A stretch of DNA of 64,000 bases. It comes from a virus. The position numbers and the translations under genes are program-made. The stretch is taken from IMG/VR virus record IMGVR_UViG_3300025010_000004, positions 49,295 to 113,294 of that record. One strand, given 5' to 3'. This document shows, in pieces, positions 7,740-15,733 of this stretch. The notes under the pieces are model-generated. The model was not told where the DNA came from. It ran no database searches and worked only from the letters and a program-made list of their open reading frames with translations. The stretch's first letter is position 1. Every line of letters begins with the position of its first letter.

Positions 7740-8550
7740 CTCTTTTTACCTCCGTATAAAGTTGGTGTATGATAAGATTTTCTAGAGCAGTTGAATTACA
7801 CATTATGCTGTTTGTAGTATATACTTCGTCTATTAACTTTGATGTAAATATTTTCCCTGAGAATATAGTGTGCTCACAATGAGCAACCATAAGGTAAATA
7901 TTCGCAGCGCCATGGGATTTAAGCGCCTCGGCTGCCGCAATAAAAGTTCCGCCTTTGGAGCATAGATCGTCTACTATCAGAACTTTTTTACCTTTTACAC
8001 CTGTGCCTGACACAGAGTATTTTATGATATCACCAGTCTTGAAATCCCTTTCCTTGCTACCTACAGCGGAAGGATACCTTGCAACGTGACTATATCTCTT
8101 CTCAGCTCCTGCATCTGGGTAGAAAAGTATGGTGTTGTCCATTCCGTGCTTATCAACAAAGAGGGCCATGAGGGCTGGTATAATACTAATGTTTGTACAC
8201 CGGTTTAGAAGAGCAGTAGAAACGTCGGAATGTGCGTCAACTACTTTAACTCTCGCAAAGTGCATTGCGTTAATCATATCGCATATGTACTTTAAGTTGA
8301 AAGTGTATGTGTTGTTGGCTCTGTCCATTCTGCTGTACGGCATGTACAGAATCTTCAACGTCATTATGTTGTTCGGAATAACGTCATTCATGTAACTGCG
8401 AAGTATGTACAAGTCCATAAGGTCTTGATCGGTTTCGAACTTTAGTACAACAACTGAGCTGTTGTGAAAAGTTATCTTATTGTAGTTCAGGTATCTTTCG
8501 TTGTTAGGAAAAACACCGAACTCAACTTTTACATTGTCAATTAAAATCAC
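7732..8550 (-). CDS. Ribose-phosphate pyrophosphokinase-like enzyme (Prs or Adps)
   Basis: The protein has 272 residues against about 315 for a bacterial PRPP synthetase. The pyrophosphokinase signs are PYSRMDRA, VVDAHSDVSTALL in place of the usual VDLH motif, YPDAGAEKRY, and the PRPP loop VLIVDDLCSKGGTF. The divergent second motif and short length fit phage enzymes acting on ADP-ribose (Adps of NARP1) as well as ordinary PRPP synthesis. Start is GTG 8550 with AAAGGAGG ten bases upstream. With the overlapping NAMPT-like gene it forms a two-step NAD+ salvage unit; a palindrome copy lies 24 bases upstream. Confidence 0.88.
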   Translation of the reverse strand: MILIDNVKVEFGVFPNNERYLNYNKITFHNSSVVVLKFETDQDLMDLYILRSYMNDVIPNNIMTLKILYMPYSRMDRANNTYTFNLKYICDMINAMHFARVKVVDAHSDVSTALLNRCTNISIIPALMALFVDKHGMDNTILFYPDAGAEKRYSHVARYPSAVGSKERDFKTGDIIKYSVSGTGVKGKKVLIVDDLCSKGGTFIAAAEALKSHGAANIYLMVAHCEHTIFSGKIFTSKLIDEVYTTNSIMCNSTALENLIIHQLYTEVKRDA

Positions 8551-8573
8551 TGGATGTTACCTCCTTTATTTAG

Positions 8574-8589
8574 GTAGAACATGTTCTAC
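8574..8589. promoter_or_regulatory. 16-bp palindrome, copy 3
   Basis: GTAGAACATGTTCTAC between the pyrophosphokinase start and the upstream membrane gene, whose TAG stop it supplies. Confidence 0.75.
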
Positions 8590-8879
8590 TTATGCATTTC
8601 TTCGTAGTATCCTATGATTGGAGTGGTTATCGCAACGAACACTAGCCCAAAGATAGCTGAGCAGAACCCTAGAGACACGACTTCCTTTACGGTAGATATA
8701 TCCATTACGAAGTAGGCCACTAGCAGGCCTATCCAGAAACACTGGCAGAACGCGCAGTTATTTAGGAACCTTGTAGGAGTGGTTTTACTCATTAGTTTAG
8801 TCAGCCAACGCATGTGCTTGTGCTGAAACAGGAAGAACTGAACCCCTAATACGGTTAGTAGGAAAATACAGAATAACAT
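8586..8879 (-). CDS. Small membrane protein with CxxCxCFW motif, 97 aa
   Basis: Three hydrophobic segments can be seen (residues 1-17, about 47-62 and 70-90), with NNCAFCQCFWIGLL at the start of the second, a cysteine cluster at a membrane edge. TM segments and a terminal Lys suggest an inner-membrane protein. It precedes the NAD+ genes in transcription order and ends in the palindrome at 8574. I recall similar CxxCxxFW membrane proteins in phages but cannot name a function. Confidence 0.75.
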   Translation of the reverse strand: MLFCIFLLTVLGVQFFLFQHKHMRWLTKLMSKTTPTRFLNNCAFCQCFWIGLLVAYFVMDISTVKEVVSLGFCSAIFGLVFVAITTPIIGYYEEMHK

Positions 8880-8888
8880 TTTGCCTCC

Positions 8889-9977
8889 TTATTCTTTCGC
8901 TTTTATATTTAGCACAGGTTTTATGAAATCAACTACATCAATAGTAATACCCTCCTGCGCCTTCATGACGTAGTTAATGTCTTTGTATGCCTCTGGAGCC
9001 TCATCTAGTATGCTCCTATCTGTGGAACAAACAACGCCTTCCATCTGGCCTACGAATTTATCGTAGTCAAGATTCTTCTTGGCGGCGTTTCTGCCCATAG
9101 TTCGTCCACACCCGTGAGACGCCGATGAAAGAAACTTTTCATTACCAAGTCCTTTGGTGATGTACACACCATCCCTCATATTAGCAGGAATTATGCCAAG
9201 TTGATGTGCGTCGGCTGGCGTAGCACCTTTTCGGTGCAGCACTCCTTCTTTTGTAATAATTGCGTGGTTATGGTTTTCGTTAATTAGAAGATTGCTCTTG
9301 TATGTGACACCGAGAATCTTACATATTTTGTTTATCATTTTTAACCTGTTATATAACGCCCACTCTAACGCAAAATTCATATCCCCTAAGTAGGACAACC
9401 CAAGGTCTGATAATAAAGGAAACATTCTTCCTTGTTTCATGTACCACCCGCCTATTGTATGCCCAACGTTACGACTTCCTGAATGAATAGTCACACAATA
9501 CGTGCCAGTATTTTGGCTTATCCCTATCTCTATGAAGTGATTGCCCCCTCCTAGAGTACCTAGCTGCATAACAGATTTTTCTTTTACTCTCTGTTTCACT
9601 TCTTTAGGCATGTGAGAGTGGATAACATATTCAAAATGATAGTCTGACTTATCAAGAGATGAAAATCCAGTAGGGATGGTTTTAACTATATCATCGTATA
9701 ACTGTTTAAGGTTATCCTTTGATAGCTCATACTGAGGTATGTTTGTGTCAACCGAGCACATACCACATCCCACGTCGAAGCCTACGAAGCTAGGAGAGAT
9801 CATGCCGTCAAGCAAGGCCACTCCGCCGATTGGAAGATCATAACCAGCGTGAACGTCAGGCATAATAGCCAATTTTTTAAGACATTCCAATGAAAGAACG
9901 TCATAAATCTGCTGCTGCGCTGACTGCTCTATTTCTTCCATCGGCACCATAGACTGTAGTTTGTCAAGCTTGCTCAT
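8889..9977 (-). CDS. rtcB: RtcB RNA ligase
   Basis: RtcB joins 2',3'-cyclic phosphate and 5'-OH RNA ends with GTP and Mn2+, repairing cut tRNAs. Visible motifs are MPDVHAG (40-45), GFDVGCGM with the metal-binding Cys near 71, GTLGGGNHFIE, HSGSRNVGHTIG, NHNHA, and SHGCGRTMGR, which I match to the guanylate-accepting His region. At 362 residues it is shorter than the roughly 400 of E. coli RtcB, like other phage versions. ATG 9977 follows AAAGGAGATTAT. No RtcA or archease is next to it. In this genome it fits with the tRNAs, CCA enzyme and GluRS. Confidence 0.95.
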   Translation of the reverse strand: MSKLDKLQSMVPMEEIEQSAQQQIYDVLSLECLKKLAIMPDVHAGYDLPIGGVALLDGMISPSFVGFDVGCGMCSVDTNIPQYELSKDNLKQLYDDIVKTIPTGFSSLDKSDYHFEYVIHSHMPKEVKQRVKEKSVMQLGTLGGGNHFIEIGISQNTGTYCVTIHSGSRNVGHTIGGWYMKQGRMFPLLSDLGLSYLGDMNFALEWALYNRLKMINKICKILGVTYKSNLLINENHNHAIITKEGVLHRKGATPADAHQLGIIPANMRDGVYITKGLGNEKFLSSASHGCGRTMGRNAAKKNLDYDKFVGQMEGVVCSTDRSILDEAPEAYKDINYVMKAQEGITIDVVDFIKPVLNIKAKE

Positions 9978-9987
9978 ATAATCTCCT

Positions 9988-10338
9988 TTACTCCTTGAAA
10001 TATTCGTTGTATGCTTCTACTGCGGCTTTGATTCTGGGCCAGTCTTCCGAATAAATATCGAAAGTATGATAGTTTTGTATTGCAGACCCTCGCAGGTAGC
10101 ATGTTAAAGTTGTTCGCCTAGCATGACTTACTACTTTTTGGGTGTGCGGAATATTCCCAGCGTGTGATACTAGGCGCACTCCGTTATGACAGAAGTCTAC
10201 CGCTTGTTGTATTTGTACTACCTTTGGCAACTTTAAATCCCCAAAATCAGTATGAAAATGAGTTTGCTCAAGTATAGTTACAGCAGCCGCAGTCCTATCC
10301 TCAGACAAAACACATTTAAGTTTTATATGTTTAGGCAT
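9988..10338 (-). CDS. QTH-family protein 7 (116 aa)
   Basis: Begins PKHIKLKCVL, with VTILEQTHFHTDFGD, then CYLRGS and WPRIKAAVEAYNEYFKE ending exactly after the last helix, so there is no linker or tail. It lies 11 bases upstream of rtcB and 2 bases from the next QTH gene, so the pair and rtcB are probably one transcript. AAGGAGTAACT precedes ATG 10338. Function unknown. Confidence 0.85.
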   Translation of the reverse strand: MPKHIKLKCVLSEDRTAAAVTILEQTHFHTDFGDLKLPKVVQIQQAVDFCHNGVRLVSHAGNIPHTQKVVSHARRTTLTCYLRGSAIQNYHTFDIYSEDWPRIKAAVEAYNEYFKE

Positions 10339-10340
10339 AG

Positions 10341-10670
10341 TTACTCCTTGAAATATTCGTTGTAGGCTTTAACGGCCTCCTTAATTAAAGGCCACATGTC
10401 GGCAGGTACGTCGAACGCTACGTTTTTTCTACTACTGGATATTAACCTAACATCAACTTGCCCGTCAGTCTTGTTTCGTCCGTCAAAGTTAGGATAATTA
10501 TGCGTAGCAGAGAACAGGTCAATAACTCCGTGTCTGAATACTCTGCTATGCATTCTACCGGAAATATTTCCTCCAAACTCATCATCAAAATGTGTCTGTT
10601 CAAGTATAGTCACGGATGCGGTTTGTTTGTTTTTAGATAGTATGGCGGATAATTTAAGGTGTTTATGCAT
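10341..10670 (-). CDS. QTH-family protein 8 (109-111 aa)
   Basis: MHKHLKLSAIL, VTILEQTHFDDEFGG and WPLIKEAVKAYNEYFKE mark it as a neighbour duplicate of QTH protein 7; the middle motif is lost (VDVRLISSSRK). The start is either ATG 10670, five bases after AAGGGG, or GTG 10676, which overlaps the TGA of the upstream gene. The first is preferred. Function unknown. Confidence 0.82.
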   Translation of the reverse strand: MHKHLKLSAILSKNKQTASVTILEQTHFDDEFGGNISGRMHSRVFRHGVIDLFSATHNYPNFDGRNKTDGQVDVRLISSSRKNVAFDVPADMWPLIKEAVKAYNEYFKE

Positions 10671-10672
10671 AT

Positions 10673-10852
10673 TCACCCCTTCAACACATCTTTGTCATCA
10701 ACCCACACGTAGCCGGTAGCCAACTTGACTAAAGTTTTTCTGGCTACCCGCTCATAGACCGCGCCTTTAACCCCAAGCGTAGGAATGAACACCTCTTCGC
10801 GTTGCTTGATTATATTGGCAGATTTCCTATATCTTTTGGTTTCGGATTTCAT
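10673..10852 (-). CDS. Small basic protein, 59 aa
   Basis: Start ATG 10852 overlaps the stop of the upstream gene (ATGA), with GGGAGG upstream. The protein reads MKSETKRYRKSANIIKQRE at the N-terminus and ends WVDDKDVLKG; it has a short beta-like middle (FIPTLGVKGAVYERVA). Its TGA overlaps the possible GTG of QTH gene 8, so the genes are translationally coupled. Function unknown. Confidence 0.75.
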   Translation of the reverse strand: MKSETKRYRKSANIIKQREEVFIPTLGVKGAVYERVARKTLVKLATGYVWVDDKDVLKG

Positions 10853-10992
10853 TTATCGTACCTCCCGAATCCCTTGCCTTTACGGGCCTGTTTCCGGTCT
10901 ATCTTAAAGCCCTTGTCTTTTTCAACCTTCACGCCCTTTGTAGGAATCTTGCCGGACTTGATCTTCTCGAAGTTATTAGCGGATTGAGCCAT
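10849..10992 (-). CDS. Small Lys-rich protein, 47 aa
   Basis: Begins MAQSANNFEKIKSGKIP and ends GKGFGRYDK. It is Lys/Gly-rich with a very high predicted charge and no Cys. ATG 10992 follows GGAGACTACGA. The ATGA overlap with the next gene supports that it is translated. Function unknown. Confidence 0.7.
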   Translation of the reverse strand: MAQSANNFEKIKSGKIPTKGVKVEKDKGFKIDRKQARKGKGFGRYDK

Positions 10993-11004
10993 TCGTAGTC
11001 TCCT

Positions 11005-11193
11005 TTACTTGGTAGCTTTCAGTAAGGTGTTGGTGTGGAGTCTTCTGCAGTAGCCGTAAGTCTCTCTGCGGCTGTATGAAACCCAAGCTAAACAAAACTT
11101 GGTCGCACAAAGGTTTCTATTTCCGTCTTCGTTTGATATTCCTACTCCGAAAGGACAGCGTAGTTTTACAGCTTCTTCTTCCAGAATTCGCAT
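11005..11193 (-). CDS. Small Cys-containing protein, 62 aa
   Basis: Cysteines at LRCPFG, NLCATKFCLAW and YGYCRR could bind one metal ion. ATG 11193 follows AAAGGAGACATTAATA. A second frame (11117-11296) overlaps its start; only one of the two need be real, and this one has the better ribosome site. Function unknown. Confidence 0.7.
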   Translation of the reverse strand: MRILEEEAVKLRCPFGVGISNEDGNRNLCATKFCLAWVSYSRRETYGYCRRLHTNTLLKATK

Positions 11194-11296
11194 TATTAAT
11201 GTCTCCTTTGAATGCGGTTGATATTACTTTGGCGTAGTATAAAGCATTTTTAAATGAGTCACCTAGCAGCCAATATTTTATAGTCAGTAGTATCAC
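11117..11296 (-). CDS. Possible overlapping small ORF, 59 aa
   Basis: A GTG at 11296 overlaps the gltX stop (GTGA) and opens 59 codons with a hydrophobic N-terminus (ILLTIKYWLLGDSF) and a basic end (RSRNIKRRRK). It overlaps the 62-aa gene by 77 bases in another frame. The overlap with gltX favours coupling, but the evidence is thin. Confidence 0.25.
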   Translation of the reverse strand: MILLTIKYWLLGDSFKNALYYAKVISTAFKGDINNANSGRRSCKTTLSFRSRNIKRRRK

Positions 11297-12639
11297 TTTA
11301 ACGCCGCCTTCATTCTTGCGACGGCCTCTTTCTTTCCAAGGACGTGCATTACATTTACTACAGGAGGCGAAGCTGTTTTACCTGTGAGAGCCATGCGTAT
11401 TTGCGGTCCGAGTTCTTTTAGCGTTACGTTATGTTTTTTACAGCCGTGGCTAATGGCCTCTTCTATATCTTCTATAGAATAGGTCTTTTTCTTCTCAAGT
11501 ATTTCCACTATGGAACCTACTGAATGATCGGCCCTTACCGCTTTAGGCTTTTTGTAATACACCTCAGCCATTTCTGCAATCTCAATTAAAGTCTTTGCCC
11601 TCGGCTGCAACAACTTCACAACCTCAATAATATCAGGGCCTTTGTCAGTTTTGTAGTGCATGAACGGCTTGGCTTGTTCCGCTATTCTCTTGGGATCGCC
11701 GTTCTTAATCCAATGCGCGTTAATGTGCAGCATTTTGTTCGGATCAAGACACCCTGGCGCTCTACCTACCGAATTAAGCGAGAACTTTTGTATCAGGTCG
11801 TCCATTGAGAATATTTCTTCATTCTTGTAGCTCCAGCCTACACGGGCAAGCCCATTGACAACAGCCTCCGGAAGAAAACCTTTATCCCTGTAGTCAAGGA
11901 CAGAAGCATCACCGTTTCTCTTACTGAGTTTTTCGCCTTTATCATTAAGGATGAACGGGGTGTGGGCATATTCAGGAACCGGAAAGCCAAGCGCCTGATA
12001 CAGCATAGTCTGGGCTGGCACGTTGCCTACTCCGTCAACGCCTCGGACAATATGTGTAACACCCTGTAGGGCATCATCAACCATATTTGCAAGGAGGTAT
12101 CCTACGCTTCCGTCCTGCCGTTGGATTACGAAGTCGCTGATCTCGCTGTTCTTCACGCTGATCTTTCCGAGAACATGATCTTTCCATTCTACGCGGCCCT
12201 GGTCTTGGGTCTTAAACCGTATGACGAATGGCTTTCCTTCTTGCTCTGGCTTTTCATAGCAGGTTCTATCGTAGAGGGGCTTTTGCTTGTTCCTCAGCAT
12301 TTCATCCCTTTTTGCTGTGAGTTCTTCTGCCGTGCAGTAACACTTGTAGGCTTTTTTCTCTTTCAGGAGTTTATCTACGTATTCCTTGTAGATGTGACCT
12401 CGTTCGCTTTGGTAGATTATTTCTACGTCACTTTTGATGCCAAGCCAGTTGAGCCCTTCTAAAATGTTGTCTGCGAACTCTTGGGTAGATCTTGAAAAAT
12501 CGGTATTCTCAATACGCACGATAAAAGTTCCTTTATGTTGCCTAGCAAAAATATAATTATGCAAACTCTGGCGGGCCATCCCACAGTGCCCTGGGCCGGT
12601 GTTAGATGGTGCTACGCGGCATACAATAGGTTTAGTCAT
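11293..12639 (-). CDS. gltX: Glutamyl-tRNA synthetase
   Basis: Class I synthetase of 448 residues (E. coli GluRS has 471) that charges tRNA-Glu in the cytoplasm. The HIGH-type motif is PSNTGPGHCG (11-20) and the KMSKS-type motif is KLSKRNGD near residue 240; the catalytic-core sequences VRIENTDFSRST and YLLANMVDDALQGVTHIVRG fit GluRS/GlnRS. The C-terminal 150 residues should be the anticodon-binding helical domain. Start ATG 12639 has AAAGGAGAATTTAATT; the frame opens further up only across the palindrome at 12670. A phage tRNA-Glu(UUC) lies at 26398. A synthetase in a phage is rare. GluRS is the target of the HipA toxin kinase, so resistance to it is one possible reason to carry a copy. Confidence 0.95.
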   Translation of the reverse strand: MTKPIVCRVAPSNTGPGHCGMARQSLHNYIFARQHKGTFIVRIENTDFSRSTQEFADNILEGLNWLGIKSDVEIIYQSERGHIYKEYVDKLLKEKKAYKCYCTAEELTAKRDEMLRNKQKPLYDRTCYEKPEQEGKPFVIRFKTQDQGRVEWKDHVLGKISVKNSEISDFVIQRQDGSVGYLLANMVDDALQGVTHIVRGVDGVGNVPAQTMLYQALGFPVPEYAHTPFILNDKGEKLSKRNGDASVLDYRDKGFLPEAVVNGLARVGWSYKNEEIFSMDDLIQKFSLNSVGRAPGCLDPNKMLHINAHWIKNGDPKRIAEQAKPFMHYKTDKGPDIIEVVKLLQPRAKTLIEIAEMAEVYYKKPKAVRADHSVGSIVEILEKKKTYSIEDIEEAISHGCKKHNVTLKELGPQIRMALTGKTASPPVVNVMHVLGKKEAVARMKAALK

Positions 12640-12669
12640 AATTAAATTCTCCTTTGTGTTAGTTTGTAA

Positions 12670-12685
12670 GTAGAACATTTTCTAC
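12670..12685. promoter_or_regulatory. 16-bp palindrome, copy 4 (one mismatch)
   Basis: GTAGAACATTTTCTAC, 31 bases upstream of gltX and just left of the plus-strand late-type promoter. Confidence 0.65.
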
Positions 12686-12692
12686 TTTTTAG

Positions 12693-12723
12693 TTAATAAA
12701 AAATGCTTATATTCGGTATATAA
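12693..12723 (+). promoter_or_regulatory. Late-type promoter L1 (TTAATAAAA-N14-GTATATAA)
   Basis: TTAATAAAA at 12693-12701 and GTATATAA at 12716-12723. The same two boxes at the same spacing lie at 43241, 47913 and 59536, all on the plus strand ahead of genes. Here it reads into the endonuclease. Confidence 0.7.
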
Positions 12724-12774
12724 TACATATAGGAGCAGTTGGATTCGGCTCAAATAACTTATACTGGAGACGCG

Positions 12775-14031
12775 ATGAACCATTTTTACGTTTACTGCTA
12801 CACAAACCCAACAAAACCTGGAAGGTTCACTTTCCCTAATACAAATCTTTCTTTTCTATATGAACCTTTTTACATCGGTAAAGGTGCTTTAGATAGGATG
12901 TATAATCATGTTAATGAGTCAATTAAAAAGAAAAATAAAACATGGAAAAATAAAACAATTTTATCTATATTAGAATCTGGGTACAATCCTAAAGACTTTG
13001 CATTTAAGCTGGCTGTACAATTAACAGAGGAGGAGGCATACTCAGTAGAGGAAACGTTAATAGCCACTATCGGCAGGCTGTCTACTAGAAAAGGCCCACT
13101 ACTTAATATACGAACTGGCGGGTTAGGGAGTAGTAATAAAAGTTATTGGAAAACAACTAATAAACTAACCCCAATACAAGAATACGAATGTGTATCTTTA
13201 TACTTAAATGGTGAATCTATTAGTACATTATCAGCTAGGTTTGGGTTATTTAAAACCGCCATCCGAGGTATATTACTACGGCACGATGTAACAATAGTAC
13301 GTAAACCCACAGAAAAAAGAAGCAAGACTTTAAGTCTCATCCCAAATATTCTAGAAGACTACGAAAACGGTATGTCATCTATAAAAATAGGACAAAAATA
13401 CTGTATATCAAAACGCACTGTATTATCAGAGCTTAGGAAAGCAGGAGTAACTATGAAAGAGCCTGCTTTCTATAAGACTATAAAAGATGAAGATGTACCT
13501 AATATAAGAGCCGCCTTTTTACGTGGAGAACGTGTAGAAGCTTTGGCCAAAAAATATAAAGTATCCACTAATACTATAAATAGGGCTATTCGTTATAATG
13601 AAGTAGTAACAGCAACTGGAAAATTAAAAATTAAAACTAACATTACCAGGCATAACCTGCTTAAAAAACTAACCGAAGACCAAGAATATCAACTAGGTCA
13701 AGACTACATAGCTGGTATGTCATCTAGTGAATTAGCAGCAAAGTATAACGTTTTCTACACAACAGCCCTAGCAATTTTGAAACGACTCAACATACAAACT
13801 AGGCCTAGTTCAACACCAGACAAAACAACAATTGACCTAACACCAGAAGTTATAGAAATGTACCAGTCAGGACTAAGCTCTCTCGATATATTCAGAAAGT
13901 TGCCAGTAAGTCGCAACACAATTTTACGCATTCTTCACAGAAATAATGTACCACTTAGGCAAAGTGGAAAGCAGCCTACTAAGGTTATAGGTAGTAGTGA
14001 TGCAGAAGAACTTGATGCTATGATGCAATAG
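12775..14031 (+). CDS. GIY-YIG homing-type endonuclease with HTH repeats
   Basis: N-terminal GIY-YIG-like nuclease: HFYVYCYTNP (2-11), PFYIGKGALDRMYNH with the conserved Arg/His, and EETLIATIGR with a Glu, ending near residue 115 (LLNIRTGG). The rest holds five similar HTH-like units, each a YxxGxS(S) start, a middle AxKYxVS and a closing helix (ENGMSSIKIGQKY, LRGERVEALAKKY, IAGMSSSELAAKY, QSGLSSLDIFRKL). ATG 12775 follows TGGAG; a TTG at 12739 also has AGGAG. It is AT-rich and is the only large plus-strand gene of the left arm, so it looks inserted between gltX and the QTH genes. Confidence 0.85.
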   Translation: MNHFYVYCYTNPTKPGRFTFPNTNLSFLYEPFYIGKGALDRMYNHVNESIKKKNKTWKNKTILSILESGYNPKDFAFKLAVQLTEEEAYSVEETLIATIGRLSTRKGPLLNIRTGGLGSSNKSYWKTTNKLTPIQEYECVSLYLNGESISTLSARFGLFKTAIRGILLRHDVTIVRKPTEKRSKTLSLIPNILEDYENGMSSIKIGQKYCISKRTVLSELRKAGVTMKEPAFYKTIKDEDVPNIRAAFLRGERVEALAKKYKVSTNTINRAIRYNEVVTATGKLKIKTNITRHNLLKKLTEDQEYQLGQDYIAGMSSSELAAKYNVFYTTALAILKRLNIQTRPSSTPDKTTIDLTPEVIEMYQSGLSSLDIFRKLPVSRNTILRILHRNNVPLRQSGKQPTKVIGSSDAEELDAMMQ

Positions 14032-14050
14032 TAATAGCCTGTATTGAAAC

Positions 14051-14083
14051 AGGGAAGGCTAGCCATAAACACAAGCCTTCCCT
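14051..14083. terminator. Bidirectional hairpin after the GIY-YIG gene
   Basis: AGGGAAGGCT and AGCCTTCCCT form a 10-bp stem with a 13-base loop between convergent genes. The T tract is modest on both sides. Confidence 0.6.
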
Positions 14084-14115
14084 TCTTCTAACAGTCTACA
14101 ACGGTAGTTACATTT

Positions 14116-14781
14116 TTATCCGATCACAACAGCACAGGCGTCCACCGGTACTTCTATTGCTTTTGCAGGCGCAGCACATTTCTTCGATGCAGCGTAAACT
14201 TCGTTGTATTCTTTGACTGCATCTGCGAGCTTCTTGAAAGTGGCCGCAGGAACACGCATGACGTTGTTGTCCGAGCGGTTATCGGTTCCTCGCAGATATA
14301 GTTCGTTATGACCTATGCTGTAAAACGCTGGAGATGTATCGCTCAAAAGCTTGAACCCATTCGAGGCCACAAAATAGTTTGCATTTTCAGAAAAATCTTT
14401 TCGAATGTGCGTCTGCTCAAGAACCTGAACATCCACAAACTGAAAGTCGGGGCCAACCGGAGTGCCGGAGATCTTGATGTGGCGCGGGTCGAAGGAGAAG
14501 AAGGCGTTGTAGGCTTCGACGGCAGCTTTGATCTTGACGTATGTAGCAACTGGTACGGCTATGGTTCGGTGGTCCAGATCGCGCCGAGTTCCACGTACAT
14601 ACAGAAGACCCCCATAGAGAGCCAAAGCCCCTTGACTACTAAGAGTGAACCCATCGTGCTTGAATTCCTCACCACAAGTACCGAATTCAGCTCCCCTGTG
14701 GCTCTGCTCAACAATTCCTATCTCTACTGTCTGAAAATCCGGCCCGATAGGTTTCACACTCAGTTTGATACTTTTCTTCAT
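14116..14781 (-). CDS. QTH-family protein 9, tandem double domain (221 aa)
   Basis: Two complete QTH domains in one chain. Repeat 1 (about 1-98) has IGIVEQSH, AEFG, LYVRG and KAAVEAYNAFF. Repeat 2 (about 99-195) has IKISGTPVGPDFQFVDVQVLEQTH, LYLRG and LADAVKEYN. A short linker leads to the tail PVDACAVVIG. AAGGAGGTAACAA precedes ATG 14781. A head-to-tail fusion suggests the single-domain members may dimerise. Function unknown. Confidence 0.85.
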   Translation of the reverse strand: MKKSIKLSVKPIGPDFQTVEIGIVEQSHRGAEFGTCGEEFKHDGFTLSSQGALALYGGLLYVRGTRRDLDHRTIAVPVATYVKIKAAVEAYNAFFSFDPRHIKISGTPVGPDFQFVDVQVLEQTHIRKDFSENANYFVASNGFKLLSDTSPAFYSIGHNELYLRGTDNRSDNNVMRVPAATFKKLADAVKEYNEVYAASKKCAAPAKAIEVPVDACAVVIG

Positions 14782-14821
14782 TTGTTACCTCCTTTGTTGT
14801 GGTTGTGTTGCAAATTGAGAA

Positions 14822-14837
14822 GTAGAACTTGTTCTAC
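14822..14837. promoter_or_regulatory. 16-bp palindrome, copy 5
   Basis: GTAGAACTTGTTCTAC, 41 bases upstream of the tandem QTH gene. Confidence 0.75.
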
Positions 14838-14839
14838 TT

Positions 14840-15115
14840 TCACAGACTTATCAGTATACTCTTGCCGCGTTTGCGAATAGAAACCTCATAATTATCTTCT
14901 TTTTCTTGGGCGGAAATAAGAGAATCTCCATACCATACACAATATTTTTCATCACATTTAGCATCGTCTGGGAGCAGCCATATGGCCAAACGCTCTTCTG
15001 AGGTCTGCAGTTCGCGTAGGGCTTTTTCCAAGTCGGCGCGTACTAATTCCACCCTTTTCTTTGCGGCCAGCCACGTCTTTACAAGTTCTTCACCTTTACT
15101 TGTTAGATCAGACAT
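14840..15115 (-). CDS. Hypothetical protein, 91 aa
   Basis: The N-terminal 45 residues form a probable helix or coiled coil (GEELVKTWLAAKKRVELVRADLEKALRELQ), followed by a beta-rich part ending SIRKRGKSILISL. TTGGAGGAATAA precedes ATG 15115. It lies between the TPM group and the QTH tandem gene. Not recognised. Confidence 0.75.
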   Translation of the reverse strand: MSDLTSKGEELVKTWLAAKKRVELVRADLEKALRELQTSEERLAIWLLPDDAKCDEKYCVWYGDSLISAQEKEDNYEVSIRKRGKSILISL

Positions 15116-15190
15116 TTATTCCTCCAAGCTTGAATTAAGTAGCAACCTCTATTGAAAGCATAAGCCAACGCCGGTGCTTCTAAGAACCTA

Positions 15191-15718
15191 TCACCAGTCG
15201 CCTCCGCCTCCGCCACCTCCGAAATCTCCACCGCCTCCGCCGAAGTCGCTACCGCTGCTACTTCCACTGTCTCCTCCACCGCCGAACATCGAGCCTAGCG
15301 CAAATCCTGCTGCAGCAGCAAGGATAGAGTCGCCTGTTTCGCTGTGGCTGCGTTTGTGTTTACGTGCTTCCTCTTCCTCGCGCTCTTTTCGACGCTGTGT
15401 AGGCGACTTTGTTTCAGCCGGAGTAGGCCTTGGTGTAGGTGGTTGTTTATACATAGGAGTTGGGTTGGAAAAATTACCAGCAACATACCCGGCTGTAGCA
15501 ACTCCTAACGGAGCGTAGTTAGCTCCATTACGCTCGTTGTAGCTCTTTACTTCACTTCGGTAAGCAGCCACCTCAGCTAAGCGCCTTTCTTCGTCCTTCC
15601 GGCTCTGTTCGGCTTTTCTGCGTCTTCGGTTTCGTATAGCCAGAGCTATGGAAAGCCCGACGAAGAACACAAAAGCTACTACGAAAACAAGAATACAAAC
15701 TCTTGCAAGTGCATCCAT
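15191..15718 (-). CDS. TM protein with Gly-rich tail (TPM-tail-like), 175 aa
   Basis: One N-terminal TM segment (about 5-28, ARVCILVFVVAFVFFVGLSI) followed by Arg-rich cytoplasmic residues, a charged Pro/Glu linker and a glycine-serine C-terminus ending FGGGGGDFGGGGGGGDW. Bacterial TPM-domain proteins of the YgcG type carry such a GGG-SGGGG-W tail after their TM helices. The TPM domain here is encoded by the next gene, 15 bases upstream, so a usual single protein appears split in two. Inferred to be an inner-membrane partner of the TPM and LemA proteins. Confidence 0.75.
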   Translation of the reverse strand: MDALARVCILVFVVAFVFFVGLSIALAIRNRRRRKAEQSRKDEERRLAEVAAYRSEVKSYNERNGANYAPLGVATAGYVAGNFSNPTPMYKQPPTPRPTPAETKSPTQRRKEREEEEARKHKRSHSETGDSILAAAAGFALGSMFGGGGDSGSSSGSDFGGGGGDFGGGGGGGDW

Positions 15719-15733
15719 TTCGCCTTCTCCTTT

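Noticed and set aside
6204-8550. NARP2 (NAMPT plus NMNAT) or a complete NAD+ pathway
   Set aside because: No nicotinamide mononucleotide adenylyltransferase gene was found in the window, so NARP1 or partial salvage is preferred.
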